From positions 1 to 64,000 of the forward strand of contig NZ_JANLCK010000009.1 in the NCBI RefSeq assembly GCF_024979315.1: DNA of 64,000 nucleotides, in the 5' to 3' direction. Positions 14,701-22,832 of the stretch are shown piece by piece (the first letter of the stretch is position 1; the number at the start of each line of letters is the position of its first letter). The notes beneath the pieces were generated by a model that worked only from the letters and a program-made list of their open reading frames with translations, was not told where the DNA came from and did no database searches. The stretch comes from Herbiconiux oxytropis. Its GTDB lineage: Bacteria; Actinomycetota; Actinomycetes; Actinomycetales; Microbacteriaceae. The translations under genes and the position numbers were made by a program.

Positions 14701-15219
14701 GTAGACGCCAGGGCTCCGGACGAGCTGCGAGACGACGACGCGCTCGGTGCCGTTGATGATGAACGTTCCGCGCTCGGTCATGAGCGGGAAGTCGCCCATG
14801 AAGACCGTCTGGGTCTTGATCTCACCGGTCTGGTGGTTCATGAACTCGGCCTCGACGTAGAGGGGAGCCGCGTAGGTCTTGCCGCGCTCCTTGCACTCGT
14901 CGATGGTGTACTTCTCGGGCTCGAGGAACGGGCTCGTGAAGCTGAGCTGCATGGTCTCGCCGAGGTCTTCGATGGGAGAGATCTCCTCGAAGATCTCATC
15001 GAGACCCGAGTTGTTGGGCAGGTCCTGACGACCGGCCTTCTTCGCTTCCGCGACGCGTGCCTTCCACACGTCGTTTCCGACCAGCCAGTCGAAGCTCTCG
15101 GTCTGCAGAGCGAGCAGATCCGGAACGGTCAGGGTGTCGGTGATCTTGGCGAACGAGAGCCGCGATGCGGCCCGACCGTTCTTGGGTGAAGTGGTGGTTG
15201 CGTTGCGCGCAGCAGCCAA
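11731..15219 (-). CDS. rpoB: RNA polymerase subunit beta
   Basis: Second largest core subunit, 1162 residues. The rifampicin region (about residues 415-450) reads [15 protein letters not shown] then [16 protein letters not shown]. The usual resistance sites (Asp516, His526 and Ser531 in E. coli numbering) are wild type. The Ser522 equivalent is Ala. The start is TTG with GGAGG eight bases upstream, and no alternative lies close by. A promoter at 15395-15423 implies a leader of about 170 bases. Confidence 0.98.
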   Translation of the reverse strand: MAAARNATTTSPKNGRAASRLSFAKITDTLTVPDLLALQTESFDWLVGNDVWKARVAEAKKAGRQDLPNNSGLDEIFEEISPIEDLGETMQLSFTSPFLEPEKYTIDECKERGKTYAAPLYVEAEFMNHQTGEIKTQTVFMGDFPLMTERGTFIINGTERVVVSQLVRSPGVYFDRTPEKTSDKDIYSARIIPSRGAWLEFEIDKRDQVGVRIDRKRKQSVTVFLKALGLTSEEILEEFKGYASIEATLEKDSILTKEEALKDIYRKLRPGEQVAAEAARALLDNFYFNSKRYDLAKVGRYKINRKLGMDAPLSDSVLTNQDIIATIKYLVALHDNQTVLPGVRDGKKVEIRLDVDDIDHFGNRRIRAVGELIQNQVRTGLSRMERVVRERMTTQDIEAITPQTLINVRPVVAAIKEFFGTSQLSQFMDQNNPLAGLTHKRRLSALGPGGLSRERAGVEVRDVHPSHYGRMCPIETPEGPNIGLIGSLASFARINSFGFIETPYRRVVDGVVTENIDYLTASEEDEYIVAQANAPLTADATFAEARVLARKKGGEVDLFPKEDIGYMDVSPRQMVSVATSLIPFLEHDDANRALMGANMQRQAVPLLRSESPLVGTGMEGFAAIDAGDVVTANGAGVVQEVSADSVTVLLDDAGTETYYLRKFDRSNQGTSYNNRVIVSEGERIEVGQVIADGPATENGELALGKNLLVAFMPWEGHNFEDAIILSQNLVKDDVLSSIHIEEYEVDARDTKLGKEEITRDLPNVSPELLADLDERGIIRIGAEVRPGDILVGKVTPKGETELSAEERLLRAIFNEKSREVRDTSLKVPHGEEGTIIAVKEFSAENDDELGSGVNQRVVVYIAQKRKITAGDKLAGRHGNKGVISKILPVEDMPFLADGTPVDIVLNPMGIPGRMNFGQVLETHLGWIAKQGWEVDGKPKWAANLPEQARSAAPGTKVATPVFDGASEEEIAGLLDSTTLTRDGERLIGSSGKTQLFDGRSGEPYPEPVSVGYMYILKLHHLVDDKIHARSTGPYSMITQQPLGGKAQFGGQRFGEMEVWALEAYGAAYALQELLTIKSDDILGRVKVYEAIVKGENIQEPGIPESFKVLIKEMQSLCLNVEVLSADGTAVSLRDTDDEVFRAAEELGINISSRFESSSIDDI

Positions 15220-15370
15220 GGAAATAACCTCCGTGGGCCCCGTCGGGCCTTGTGTTACTTACGGTCGATGTGGTGTCGAGAACTCCGCAGATTTGGTCTG
15301 AACCCGCAATATGGTTCTAGAGTGTTGCTGGCGTGGAACGCACAGCTGCCGACCACAATATGAAGGCATG

Positions 15371-15396
15371 GTTGTTCTGGGAGCGCAAAGAACAAC
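15371..15396. promoter_or_regulatory. Inverted repeat across the rpoBC transcription start
   Basis: GTTGTTC-N12-GAACAAC, perfect 7-bp arms. One arm overlaps the end of the rpoB -10 (15395-15400) and the dyad covers the predicted start near 15388, so it looks like an operator rather than an RNA hairpin. Confidence 0.45.
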
Positions 15397-15423
15397 TATA
15401 GGCCTATCCGACACGCCTGTCCA
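15395..15423 (-). promoter_or_regulatory. Promoter of rpoB-rpoC
   Basis: On the minus strand TGGACA (15423-15418) and TATAGT (15400-15395) are exactly 17 bp apart. It is back to back with the DUF817 promoter: the two -35 boxes are only nine bases apart. Confidence 0.7.
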
Positions 15424-15432
15424 GTCGGATCC

Positions 15433-15461
15433 TTGACCGGTCTCCCTTTCTCGGGTATAAC
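15433..15461 (+). promoter_or_regulatory. Promoter of the DUF817 gene, leaderless
   Basis: TTGACC (15433-15438), a 17-bp spacer and TATAAC (15456-15461), then six bases to the ATG at 15468. Transcription should start at or next to the start codon. Confidence 0.75.
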
Positions 15462-15467
15462 CGCGGA

Positions 15468-16325
15468 ATGAGCGATGTCGAGCGGGGCCTCGAGTCGCGG
15501 TGGCGGCGGATCCTGGCCGCCACTCCCACCCGCGGGCCCGTCTCCTGGCTCGTGGAGTTCCTCGCCTTCGGGCTCAAGCAGGCGTGGGCGTGCGTCTTCG
15601 GCGGGGCGCTCCTCGCCGTGATCTTCGCCGCCCGGCTCTGGTACCCGGACGACGCGGCGCTCGCCCGCAACGACTTCCTCACCCTGGCGGCCGTCGGCAT
15701 CCAGATCGTGATGATCGCGACCCGGCTCGAGACCTTTCGAGAGCTTCGGGTGATCGTGCTCTTCCACATCGTGGGGACGGTGATGGAGATCTTCAAGACC
15801 GACGTGGGGTCGTGGATGTACGAGGGCGAGGGCCTCCTCCGGATCGCGGGCGTTCCCTTGTTCAGCGGGTTCATGTACGCCGCCGTCGGGTCCTACCTCG
15901 TGCGCGTGTACCGGTTGTTCGACCTGCGGTTCACGCGGTATCCGCCCGTGTGGGCGACCGCGATCCTCGCCGCCGTCATCTACGCGAACTTCTTCACCCA
16001 TCACTTCATCTGGGACCTGCGGTGGGTGCTGCTCGCGGCCGTGGTCGTGCTCTTCGCGCGCACCTGGATGCACTTCCGCGTCTTCCGCCGCACGCTCAGG
16101 ATGCCGGTGCTCCTGGCGTTCCTGCTGGTCGCGCTGTTCATCTGGTTCGCCGAGAACATCGCGACGTTCTCCCAGGCCTGGAGCTACCCCGACCAGATGG
16201 AGGGGTGGCAGCTCGTGTCGATCGCGAAGCTCGGATCGTGGTTCCTGCTCATGATCATCTCGGTGGTGCTCGTGACGTGGGTGTACCCGCCCCGGCGACC
16301 GGATTCCGCCACGCGGCCCGGGTAG
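15468..16325 (+). CDS. DUF817 family integral membrane protein
   Basis: 285 residues with about eight hydrophobic segments and a cytoplasmic Arg-rich N-terminus. The segment EIFKTDVGSWMYEGEGLLRIAGVPLFSGFMYAAVGSY (cited by its ends: EIFKTDVGSW and FSGFMYAAVGSY) and the FFTHHFIWDLRW block are typical of the DUF817 family, whose biochemical role is unknown. The ATG sits six bases after a -10 in a strong promoter, which fixes the start. Its TAG stop is also the first half of the -10 of the next gene. Confidence 0.85.
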   Translation: MSDVERGLESRWRRILAATPTRGPVSWLVEFLAFGLKQAWACVFGGALLAVIFAARLWYPDDAALARNDFLTLAAVGIQIVMIATRLETFRELRVIVLFHIVGTVMEIFKTDVGSWMYEGEGLLRIAGVPLFSGFMYAAVGSYLVRVYRLFDLRFTRYPPVWATAILAAVIYANFFTHHFIWDLRWVLLAAVVVLFARTWMHFRVFRRTLRMPVLLAFLLVALFIWFAENIATFSQAWSYPDQMEGWQLVSIAKLGSWFLLMIISVVLVTWVYPPRRPDSATRPG

Positions 16326-16328
16326 GGT
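16323..16328 (+). promoter_or_regulatory. -10 hexamer overlapping the DUF817 stop codon
   Basis: TAGGGT, whose TAG is the upstream stop, then six bases to the ATG at 16335. It would give a leaderless mRNA for the spermidine-synthase-like gene. Confidence 0.55.
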
Positions 16329-16334
16329 CGACGG

Positions 16335-17231
16335 ATGGCACGAGGACGGGACAGGCGCGGGGACCCGGTCGAGCATCCGTCGACCCGGCTCGAGGACGGA
16401 CTGCTCGCGACCATCGAGGAGGACCGGTTCCGGCCGGGATCGCAGGTGCTGATCGTCGACGGCACACCGCAGTCGCACGTGGACCTCGAGGACCCGACCT
16501 ATCTGTCGTTCGAGTACGTGCGGCGGATCGGGCACGGGATCGATCTCGTGGGCACACCCGGCTCGCCGATCACCGCGGTGCACCTCGGCGGTGGCGCGTT
16601 CACACTCCCCCGCTACGTGGAGGCCACCCGGCCGGGATCGCGGCAGCAGGTGGTGGAGATCGACAGCTCGCTCGTGTCGTTCGTGCGGACGCACCTGCCG
16701 CTGCCGCGCGGGAGCATCCGGGTTCGGCACGGCGACGCTCGGGAGGCGCTCTCGAAGTTCCCGCCCGGGATGCAGGGGGCCGTCGACGTCGTGGTGGTGG
16801 ACGTGTTCGCCGGGGCTCGGACGCCGGCGCACGTCACGAGCGCGGAGTTCTACCAGGAGGTGGCCGCGCTGCTCGGACCCACGGGGATCGTGGCCGTGAA
16901 CGTGGCCGACGGCGCCGGCCTCGCGTTCGCGCGGAGCCAGGCGGCGACGCTCTCTCACGTCTTCGCCGACGTCGCGCTCGCTGTCGACCCGCAGATGCTC
17001 AAGGCGCGCCGGTTCGGCAACGTCGTGGCCTTCGCCTCGGCATCGCCCCTGCCGTTCGACACCCTGCCCCGGCTGCTGGCGGGCGATCCCGTGGCTGCGA
17101 AGGTCGTGGCCGGGCGGGAGCTCGTGAACTTCATCGCCGGCGCCCCGGTCTCGACCGACCAGACCTCCACGCCGTCGCCCGCACCCGCTCGGAGCATTTT
17201 CCAGGTAGACCGGAAGAGACTGGACGAGTAG
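16335..17231 (+). CDS. Spermidine-synthase-like methyltransferase-fold protein
   Basis: 298 residues with a Rossmann-like fold. A nucleotide-binding style HLGGGAFTLPRYVE (about residue 80) is followed by an acidic strand (QQVVEIDSSLVSFV), a loop with RHGDARE and the VDVVVVDVFAG strand. This is the layout of the spermine/spermidine synthase family, as in the short soluble actinobacterial members. The key polyamine-site residues cannot be judged without an alignment, so aminopropyl transfer is not assured. It could be a fused-MFS-type relative lacking the transporter. The 3-prime end is 19 bp from the next gene. Confidence 0.75.
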   Translation: MARGRDRRGDPVEHPSTRLEDGLLATIEEDRFRPGSQVLIVDGTPQSHVDLEDPTYLSFEYVRRIGHGIDLVGTPGSPITAVHLGGGAFTLPRYVEATRPGSRQQVVEIDSSLVSFVRTHLPLPRGSIRVRHGDAREALSKFPPGMQGAVDVVVVDVFAGARTPAHVTSAEFYQEVAALLGPTGIVAVNVADGAGLAFARSQAATLSHVFADVALAVDPQMLKARRFGNVVAFASASPLPFDTLPRLLAGDPVAAKVVAGRELVNFIAGAPVSTDQTSTPSPAPARSIFQVDRKRLDE

Positions 17232-17250
17232 TCGAGCATCGGAGGCCCGG

Positions 17251-18441
17251 ATGACCAGGACGAGCGCACGCGCACGACGGGGTCTCGGGGCGCTGGTGGG
17301 GGCATCCGTCACCGCTCTCGTGCTGGGGGCGTGCAGCGGGGTGGTGACGGCTCCGGCCATGACGCCTCCTTCTTCTTCGTCTCCTCCTTCTTCTTCTCCG
17401 TCTGCTTCCGCTTCTGCTCCTGCTCCTGACGCGCCGACTCCGGCCGCCGAGGATCTCGGGCCGCTCGTGCCCTCCGGCGACCCGGTCGCCGTGGTGGGCG
17501 GGCTGCAGGCGCCGTGGTCGATCGCGCAGCTCGCCGACGGCTCGGTGTTCGTGAGCGAGCGGGACACGGCACGCATCCTCGAGGTGAGCGGCGGAACCGC
17601 GACGCCGATCGCGACGGTGCCCGACGTGGCGGCCTCGGGTGAGGGCGGGCTGATGGGAATCGCCGCCCTCGAGACGCCCACCGGAACCTACCTCTACGCG
17701 CAGCACACCACCGCCGGCGACAACCGGGTGGTGCGGCTGCCGCTCTCCGGCACCGCCGGGGCCCGCACCGTGGGTGCGGTCGAGCCCGTGCTGACGGGAC
17801 TGCCCCGCGCCTCGAACCACAACGGCGGCCGGATCGCGTTCGGGCCCGACGGCATGCTCTACATCACGGCGGGCGACGCGAGCGTGCCGACGGATGCGCA
17901 GTCGCTCGACTCGTTGGGCGGCAAGATCCTGCGGGTCGCGCCAGACGGGTCGGTGCCGGCCGACAACCCGTTCCCGGGCTCACCCATCTGGTCGGTCGGG
18001 CACCGGAACCCGCAGGGCATCGCCTGGGCGGCCGACGGCACGATGTGGGCCGCGGAGTTCGGCCAGGACACCTGGGACGAGATCAACGTCATCACCCCCG
18101 GCGCCAACTACGGCTGGCCCGTGGTGGAGGGCATCGGATCCGATCCGGCCTTCGCCGACCCGGTGCAGCAGTGGAACACCGATGACGCCTCGCCGTCGGG
18201 CATCGCCGTGGTGGGCGACACGGTGTTCATGGCCGGGCTCGGCGGAGAGCGGCTGTGGACGATCGCCTTCGACGGCGCCGCGCAGGAGTGGTACCAGGGC
18301 GGGCAGCTCGGGCGGGTGCGGGACGTCGTGCGCGGGCCGGGCTCGTCGGTGTACCTGCTCACGAACAACACCGACGGGCGCGGGACGCCGCGGGACGGCG
18401 ACGACGTGCTCTACCAGGTGGGGCTGGTTGCGGCGGGGTGA
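17251..18441 (+). CDS. PQQ-type glucose/sorbosone dehydrogenase lipoprotein
   Basis: 396 residues. The signal peptide has a lipobox (LGAC, Cys28), so the protein should be a membrane-anchored lipoprotein outside the cell. A Pro/Ser/Ala linker (about 35-62) leads to a six-bladed propeller of the glucose/sorbosone dehydrogenase family. Typical blades show GGLMGIAAL, NHNGGRIAFGPDG, GGKILRVAPDG, WSVGHRNPQGIAW and GANYGWPVVEG. It probably oxidises an aldose with PQQ, the substrate being unknown. The ATG is preceded by GGAGG. The linker is written with T-ending codons (cct and tct runs, 17364-17440) unlike the surrounding GC-ending usage. Confidence 0.85.
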   Translation: MTRTSARARRGLGALVGASVTALVLGACSGVVTAPAMTPPSSSSPPSSSPSASASAPAPDAPTPAAEDLGPLVPSGDPVAVVGGLQAPWSIAQLADGSVFVSERDTARILEVSGGTATPIATVPDVAASGEGGLMGIAALETPTGTYLYAQHTTAGDNRVVRLPLSGTAGARTVGAVEPVLTGLPRASNHNGGRIAFGPDGMLYITAGDASVPTDAQSLDSLGGKILRVAPDGSVPADNPFPGSPIWSVGHRNPQGIAWAADGTMWAAEFGQDTWDEINVITPGANYGWPVVEGIGSDPAFADPVQQWNTDDASPSGIAVVGDTVFMAGLGGERLWTIAFDGAAQEWYQGGQLGRVRDVVRGPGSSVYLLTNNTDGRGTPRDGDDVLYQVGLVAAG

Positions 18442-18589
18442 GGCGTCTGCTCCTCCACAGGTCGTCGTGGGCCGCTGATCTTGCGACCTGCCGCCGCCGG
18501 CCGCGCGCATCCGGAGCGCTCTGGGTATCGTGAGGGCACGGGAAACCACGCACCTGGAGCACGAACTGAGCATCATCACGGGCTATGAC

Positions 18590-19078
18590 ATGACCACCCT
18601 TCGCGAGAAGGTCGATGCGCGCGCGGCGAGCGAGCGACTCGACGAGCTCGGGAAGCTCCGCAGCCTCTCGGCACTCAACGAGAAGGTCGTGCTGCTGCGC
18701 CTGCTCGAGCGGCTCGACGAAGCCTTCACGATCGCGAACGAGGCGGTGCGGCAGGCTCGCTTCTCGGGCGATCGCGAGCTCGCGCTCGGTGCGCGCATCC
18801 GCCGTGCCCAGGTGCAGCAGTACCAGGGCAAGTACCCGGCCGCCCTGCAGGAGCTCGGGCTCTGCGTCGAGGAGGCGCAGACGCACGAGTGGGGTGCCCT
18901 CGAGGCGATCGCCACGCTCGCGCGCGGCAAGGTGCAGTTCGAGATGACCGACTACGAGGCCGCCCTCGTCGACTTCAAGGCCGCCGTGTTCCTGATGGAG
19001 AAGCAGGGCGCCTCGCTCGACCAGCTCGAGAGCTCGCTCGTGGCCGTCGCCGTGACCGAGTCGCTCATGTCGGCCTGA
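18590..19078 (+). CDS. TPR-like helical repeat protein
   Basis: 162 residues, almost all helical, with tetratricopeptide-like spacing (LGARIRRAQVQQYQGKYPAALQELG, cited by its ends LGARIRRAQ and YPAALQELG). It may be a protein-interaction scaffold, and no catalytic motif is visible. The frame extends to a GTG at 18530. A TATCGT hexamer at 18526-18531 overlaps that GTG, so I place the start at the ATG 18590 with a leader of about 50 bases. It is 13 bp from the SprT-like gene, probably one operon. Confidence 0.7.
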   Translation: MTTLREKVDARAASERLDELGKLRSLSALNEKVVLLRLLERLDEAFTIANEAVRQARFSGDRELALGARIRRAQVQQYQGKYPAALQELGLCVEEAQTHEWGALEAIATLARGKVQFEMTDYEAALVDFKAAVFLMEKQGASLDQLESSLVAVAVTESLMSA

Positions 19079-19091
19079 GGTCCGCTGTCGC

Positions 19092-19583
19092 ATGGCTGAT
19101 CTCGCGCGGGTGACGCGATGGGCGGATGCGCTCATCGCGCTGCACCTCGACCCGTCGGTGTGGAGCTTCGGCTTCGACAACGCCAAGACCCGGGCCGGGC
19201 AGTGCAACTACACGGCGCACCGGATCACGGTGTCGCGGTATCTCGCGGCGCGGTACGACGACGACGAGATCCACCAGATCCTGCTGCACGAGGTGGCGCA
19301 TGCCCTCGCAGGACCGGCGGCGGGGCACGGGCCGCGGTGGGTGGCCATCGCTCGCGAGATCGGCTACGAGGGTTCGCGGCTGCACGACGGGACGCGGGCC
19401 GACGAGCTCGCGCCGTGGATCGGGCGGTGCCCCGCTGGGCACGAATTCTACCGGCACCGGCAGCCGAAGTCGCGGCTGTCGTGCAGCCTCTGTGCGCGCG
19501 GGTTCAGCTCAGCGCATCTGATCGAATGGGCGCGGCGGGACGTGTCGGGAGTGCGTCGGGACGTGCTCGCGCAGTCGCGCTGA
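19092..19583 (+). CDS. SprT-like zinc metalloprotease domain protein
   Basis: 163 residues. The zinc-protease motif HEVAH is at 66-70 in the context LLHEVAHALAGPAAGHG. A C-terminal treble-clef or ribbon-like site (Cys113, His117, Cys131 and Cys134) follows, as in SprT-family proteins related to eukaryotic Spartan. It may trim DNA-bound or other substrates, but the bacterial role is poorly defined. It lies directly after the TPR gene and converges with DUF427. Confidence 0.75.
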   Translation: MADLARVTRWADALIALHLDPSVWSFGFDNAKTRAGQCNYTAHRITVSRYLAARYDDDEIHQILLHEVAHALAGPAAGHGPRWVAIAREIGYEGSRLHDGTRADELAPWIGRCPAGHEFYRHRQPKSRLSCSLCARGFSSAHLIEWARRDVSGVRRDVLAQSR

Positions 19584-19655
19584 GCCGTCTTGGGCCTCGG
19601 CGGTCGCTCGCGGGCTCCATGGGTCTCGACTTGACAGAAGTCGCGCCTTAGAACA

Positions 19656-19684
19656 CCGACTTGGCACATCTTGTGTCAAATCGG
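19656..19684. terminator. Hairpin between convergent SprT-like and DUF427 genes
   Basis: CCGACTTGGCACA-tct-TGTGTCAAATCGG: 13-bp arms with two G-U-type mismatches and a 3-base loop, placed between two gene ends. A second small repeat, GACTT-N5-AAGTC, is at 19628-19642. It probably acts as a bidirectional terminator, though there is no U tract. Confidence 0.5.
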
Positions 19685-19700
19685 CGGGGCGGGCGGCAGG

Positions 19701-20003
19701 TCAGTCGGTGACCTGGACCTCTTTCCAGAAGGCGACGTAGTCGCTGAAGTCCTTGCCCACGCGGTCGAACGCCGTGGGGTAGGGGGTGGGGTAGCTCCAG
19801 GCGCGGTCCTTCAGGGACTCGTCGCCGTCCTTCACGTCGAAGTACTGGCACTCGCCCTTCCACGGGCAGGTGTAGGGAGTGGGGCTCTTCTCGAGGAACT
19901 CCGACTTCACGCTCGACGGCGGGAAGTACCAGTTGCCCTCGATGGCGATCAGGTCTTCCTTGGGTGCTTCGGCGATGACGGTGCCGTTCAGAACTGCCTT
20001 CAT
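19701..20003 (-). CDS. DUF427 family protein
   Basis: 100 residues, small beta-rich protein. It contains the family hallmarks NWYFPPSSV, YTCPWKGEC and a YFDV...WSYPTPYP region. The family is of unknown function. The ATG is preceded by AGGAGG, which fixes the start. Confidence 0.85.
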   Translation of the reverse strand: MKAVLNGTVIAEAPKEDLIAIEGNWYFPPSSVKSEFLEKSPTPYTCPWKGECQYFDVKDGDESLKDRAWSYPTPYPTAFDRVGKDFSDYVAFWKEVQVTD

Positions 20004-20037
20004 GTGGTGACCTCCTGTGTCGAGACCACGCTACGCC

Positions 20038-21033
20038 TCACTGCCATTGGAGGGAGGCGCCCCACAGGTCATTCACCCAGACATGGCCCTCACCGTCGAG
20101 TGCGATGGAGGTGCGGGACCCGTCCAGGCGGCTGAAGTGGACGGCACCCGCCGCGTCGAGGGTGCCGAACCCGTACTCCGGGTCGATGAAGGACAGCTCG
20201 ACCTCACCGTCGCCCGCGAGATCGCCGCCGACGAGGTCGATCGGGCGGACGGGGATGGGACCTCCGGTGGTGAGGGCGTGGACCGTCACCGTGCCGTCAG
20301 GGGCGATCTCGGTGAACTCGCTCACCCCGTCGATCCACATCGAGCCGCTCGTCCCCGCGGTGAGGTGCTCACCCGCAGTCGATCCGACCCCCAGGTCGGA
20401 GAACGTGCCGGTGCCGATGTCGTACGCGCCGAGCCGATCGGATCCGGTGCGCGTGTAGAAGAGGCGGCCATCCGGAGCGGTGGCGACCGACAGGATGCGC
20501 TCGTCGTGCGGTTCGGGCAAGAACAGGAGGTGACCGGCGCCGTCGACCCGCACGAGCTTCGTGTCGAAGGGATCGCCGAACCAGATAGCGCCATCGGTGC
20601 CGACTGCCAGGGACGAAGGGGTGTAGGCGACGCCGGTGAGCGGATGCGAGGTGACCGTTCCGGAAGCGGGATCGAGGCGGTTGATGGTGTGGCTGCGGAG
20701 ATCCGAGAACCAGATCGCGCCGTCGGGCGTGCTGACGACACCGAGCACCCAGCTGGTCGACGGGATCGGGAACTCCGTCTGCGAATGCGTCACCGCGTCC
20801 ACCCGAACCAGGTCCTGAGTCTTGCTGTCGTGATACCAGAGGTCACCGGTGCCATCAGTGGCCAGCACTTCTGCCATGCCGGTCGCCGTGGCGAGGGACA
20901 GGTCATGCCAGAGAGAGGGTGCGCCGGGCGGGGAGAGCTCGAGGGCTCCAGCGGTCGAAGGGAGGCCGAGGACGGCTGTGGCTGTCAGGACGGGCAGGAG
21001 GGCCGAGACGGTGACGAGGGTTCTGAGGCGCAT
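20038..21033 (-). CDS. Secreted beta-propeller, virginiamycin-B-lyase-like
   Basis: 331 residues with a Sec signal peptide (hydrophobic core 8-26, Ala-x-Ala near 30). Six or seven repeats of the type DGAIWFSD, DGAIWFGD and DGRLFYT resemble the Vgb/streptogramin lyase and SMP-30 propellers. No metal-binding His/Glu set typical of the true lyase is obvious, so antibiotic inactivation is not supported. It is a secreted propeller of unknown ligand. It ends 34 bases upstream of the DUF427 start on the same strand. Confidence 0.75.
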   Translation of the reverse strand: MRLRTLVTVSALLPVLTATAVLGLPSTAGALELSPPGAPSLWHDLSLATATGMAEVLATDGTGDLWYHDSKTQDLVRVDAVTHSQTEFPIPSTSWVLGVVSTPDGAIWFSDLRSHTINRLDPASGTVTSHPLTGVAYTPSSLAVGTDGAIWFGDPFDTKLVRVDGAGHLLFLPEPHDERILSVATAPDGRLFYTRTGSDRLGAYDIGTGTFSDLGVGSTAGEHLTAGTSGSMWIDGVSEFTEIAPDGTVTVHALTTGGPIPVRPIDLVGGDLAGDGEVELSFIDPEYGFGTLDAAGAVHFSRLDGSRTSIALDGEGHVWVNDLWGASLQWQ

Positions 21034-21083
21034 CGCGACAGCACATCACGAAGCCTCGGGTGGGGGTGATGAGTAGTTGGTGC

Positions 21084-21602
21084 TCAGGGGGCGGTGGGGT
21101 CGAGGCGGGTGGCGGCTCGGAGGGCCGTGGTGCGGCCGGATGCGGTCCAGGCGCGGCCCGCGGGTGAGGCCGACACCAGGTGGGCCAGGGCACCGCGGAG
21201 GCCGGTGAAGGCGGCGCAGGCGGAGGCAGCCTCCGGCGAGGAGAAGTCGAGCCCGAGCTCGGCCAGGGCGTCGACGACGGCGCCCGCGGCGAGGAAGTCC
21301 TCGACGGCGAAACGGCCGTCCGGCGCCGCGGGGGTGACGATGTCGACCGGGAGGCGGTCGCCCTTCCGCGCCTGGGCGTCGAGCACGGCGTGCGCGGTGG
21401 CGGAACGGTTCGTGAAGCCGGCCCGGAGCATCCGCTCGCTCGGAAGCGGGCCGGATTCGGTGTCGTCGGGGAGGGCGTCGACGAGGACCACGCACTCGGC
21501 GACGGCCACCAGCTGCTCGAGGGCGGCGGCCGGCATGCCCACGTGCAGACGCACCTGGTAGGACGACTGGGCGGCGGCTGCGGCGTCCGGCTCGGTGGGC
21601 AT
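21084..21602 (-). CDS. 2-phosphosulfolactate phosphatase (ComB)-like protein
   Basis: 172 residues. VAVAECVVLVDALPDDTES near the start and ASPAGRAWTASGRTTAL near the end resemble the ComB family (2-phosphosulfolactate phosphatase), but the protein is shorter than the usual 230-250 residues and the motifs are degenerate. The ATG is six bases after a TAAAAT hexamer. It is divergent from the next gene with only 28 bp between starts. The call is tentative and activity is doubtful. Confidence 0.5.
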   Translation of the reverse strand: MPTEPDAAAAAQSSYQVRLHVGMPAAALEQLVAVAECVVLVDALPDDTESGPLPSERMLRAGFTNRSATAHAVLDAQARKGDRLPVDIVTPAAPDGRFAVEDFLAAGAVVDALAELGLDFSSPEAASACAAFTGLRGALAHLVSASPAGRAWTASGRTTALRAATRLDPTAP

Positions 21603-21608
21603 CCGTCG

Positions 21609-21614
21609 ATTTTA
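21609..21614 (-). promoter_or_regulatory. -10 hexamer for the ComB-like gene, leaderless
   Basis: TAAAAT on the minus strand, then six bases, then the ATG at 21602. It lies inside the 28-bp divergent gap. Confidence 0.55.
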
Positions 21615-21630
21615 CGAGCACACTGGGGGG

Positions 21631-22158
21631 ATGCGCGTGCTGCTGAAGCTCATTCTCGACTGCGACCCCGATGCGGCCTGGCGGGCGATCCGGAGCCCAG
21701 CGGTGTTCCGGGAGGTGTCGAGTCCGCTCGTGGAGATCGAGTCGCTCGCCGCCGACGGGTTCCCGAGCGTGTGGGAGCCTGGCCAGCATCCGGTGTCGAT
21801 GCGCGGCGGCGGTGTCATCCCGATGGGCAAGCAGATCATCCGGCTCGACTTCGAGACACGGCAGCGGGGCGAGGTGCGCATCGTGCACGACTCCGGGCAG
21901 GGCGTGACCGGTGCCGTGAGCACCATCAGGCTCTGGGACCACAAGATGGCGGTCGCCCCCGATCCGGCCGGGACGGGCAAGACGCTCTACCGCGATCAGC
22001 TCGTGGTGGGTGCGGGGCTCCTGACCCCGTTCGCCTGGTACAGCCTGTGGTCGTTCTGGCAGTTCCGGGGGCACAAGCTGCAGAAGCTGGCACCGACCTG
22101 GGCGTACGACCTGCCCGCGACCGCCACCGATGCCGGCGAGACGGAGGCCGCGGCGTGA
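21631..22158 (+). CDS. SRPBCC-like small protein
   Basis: 175 residues from the ATG at 21631, which is preceded by a GGGGGG ribosome-binding tract. The frame is open further upstream but runs into the divergent gene. The order LKLILDCDPDAAWRAIRSPAVFREV, cited by its ends LKLILDCDPD and SPAVFREV, resembles the start-like SRPBCC fold that binds hydrophobic ligands. No function is assigned. It overlaps the DUF1684 start by four bases (GTGA), so the two are cotranslated. Confidence 0.65.
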   Translation: MRVLLKLILDCDPDAAWRAIRSPAVFREVSSPLVEIESLAADGFPSVWEPGQHPVSMRGGGVIPMGKQIIRLDFETRQRGEVRIVHDSGQGVTGAVSTIRLWDHKMAVAPDPAGTGKTLYRDQLVVGAGLLTPFAWYSLWSFWQFRGHKLQKLAPTWAYDLPATATDAGETEAAA

Positions 22159-22832
22159 GCACATCGGCCATCACCGCGCTCGAGACCGCCGACTGGCGGC
22201 TGCGCGTGTTCGAGATCTACGAGGAGGTGCGCCGACGCAGCGCCACCGGCGACGTCGCCGCCGCGCACGAGCACTGGCGGCTCGAGCGCGACCGGCTCTT
22301 CGCCGGCCACGCCGCCTCTCCCCTCCTCCCCGACGACCGCGCGGCCTTCGCCGGCCTCCCCGTGGCCGAGTACGACGCGGCCTGGCGGTTCGAGGTGTCG
22401 ATCGAGCCCGTGGCCGACGACGACCCGCGACCCCGCCGGTTCGACTTCGAGACCGGCACCGACGGCGTCGTGCCGTTCGAGCTGCTGGGTGAGGCGCGGA
22501 TCGATGGAGTCGGCGCCCTCGACGTATGGCGCCTGACCTCCTACGGCGGCGGCCTCTTCGTTCCCGTGAAGGACGGCAGAGCGGGGAAGCCCGGCGGCAC
22601 CTACGGCGGCGGGCGCTACCTGGTGGACACGATCAAAGGCGCCCACCTCAACGACACGCTCGACGCCCACGGAGGCAGCGCTTCGGGCGCCCACCTCGTG
22701 CTCGACTTCAATTTCGCCTACAACCCGTCGTGCGCCTACGACCCCGCCTGGGCCTGCCCTCTCGCCCAGCCGGGCAACCGTGTGGCGGGGGAAATCCCCG
22801 TCGGCGAGGCCTACTCCGGCATCGTGCACTAG
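22155..22832 (+). CDS. DUF1684 family protein
   Basis: 225 residues. The family signatures are clear near the C-terminus: YGGGRYLVDTIKGA and LDFNFAYNPSCAYD. The function is unknown. The GTG start overlaps the previous stop (GTGA). The frame continues far upstream but that part is a shadow of the two preceding genes. Its TAG stop doubles as a TAGACT hexamer that may be the -10 of the helicase transcript. Confidence 0.85.
   Translation: MSTSAITALETADWRLRVFEIYEEVRRRSATGDVAAAHEHWRLERDRLFAGHAASPLLPDDRAAFAGLPVAEYDAAWRFEVSIEPVADDDPRPRRFDFETGTDGVVPFELLGEARIDGVGALDVWRLTSYGGGLFVPVKDGRAGKPGGTYGGGRYLVDTIKGAHLNDTLDAHGGSASGAHLVLDFNFAYNPSCAYDPAWACPLAQPGNRVAGEIPVGEAYSGIVH

Noticed and set aside
20038..21033. 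True virginiamycin B lyase (antibiotic resistance)
   Set aside because: Only the propeller repeats match; the catalytic residues are not recognisable and a signal peptide makes it extracellular.
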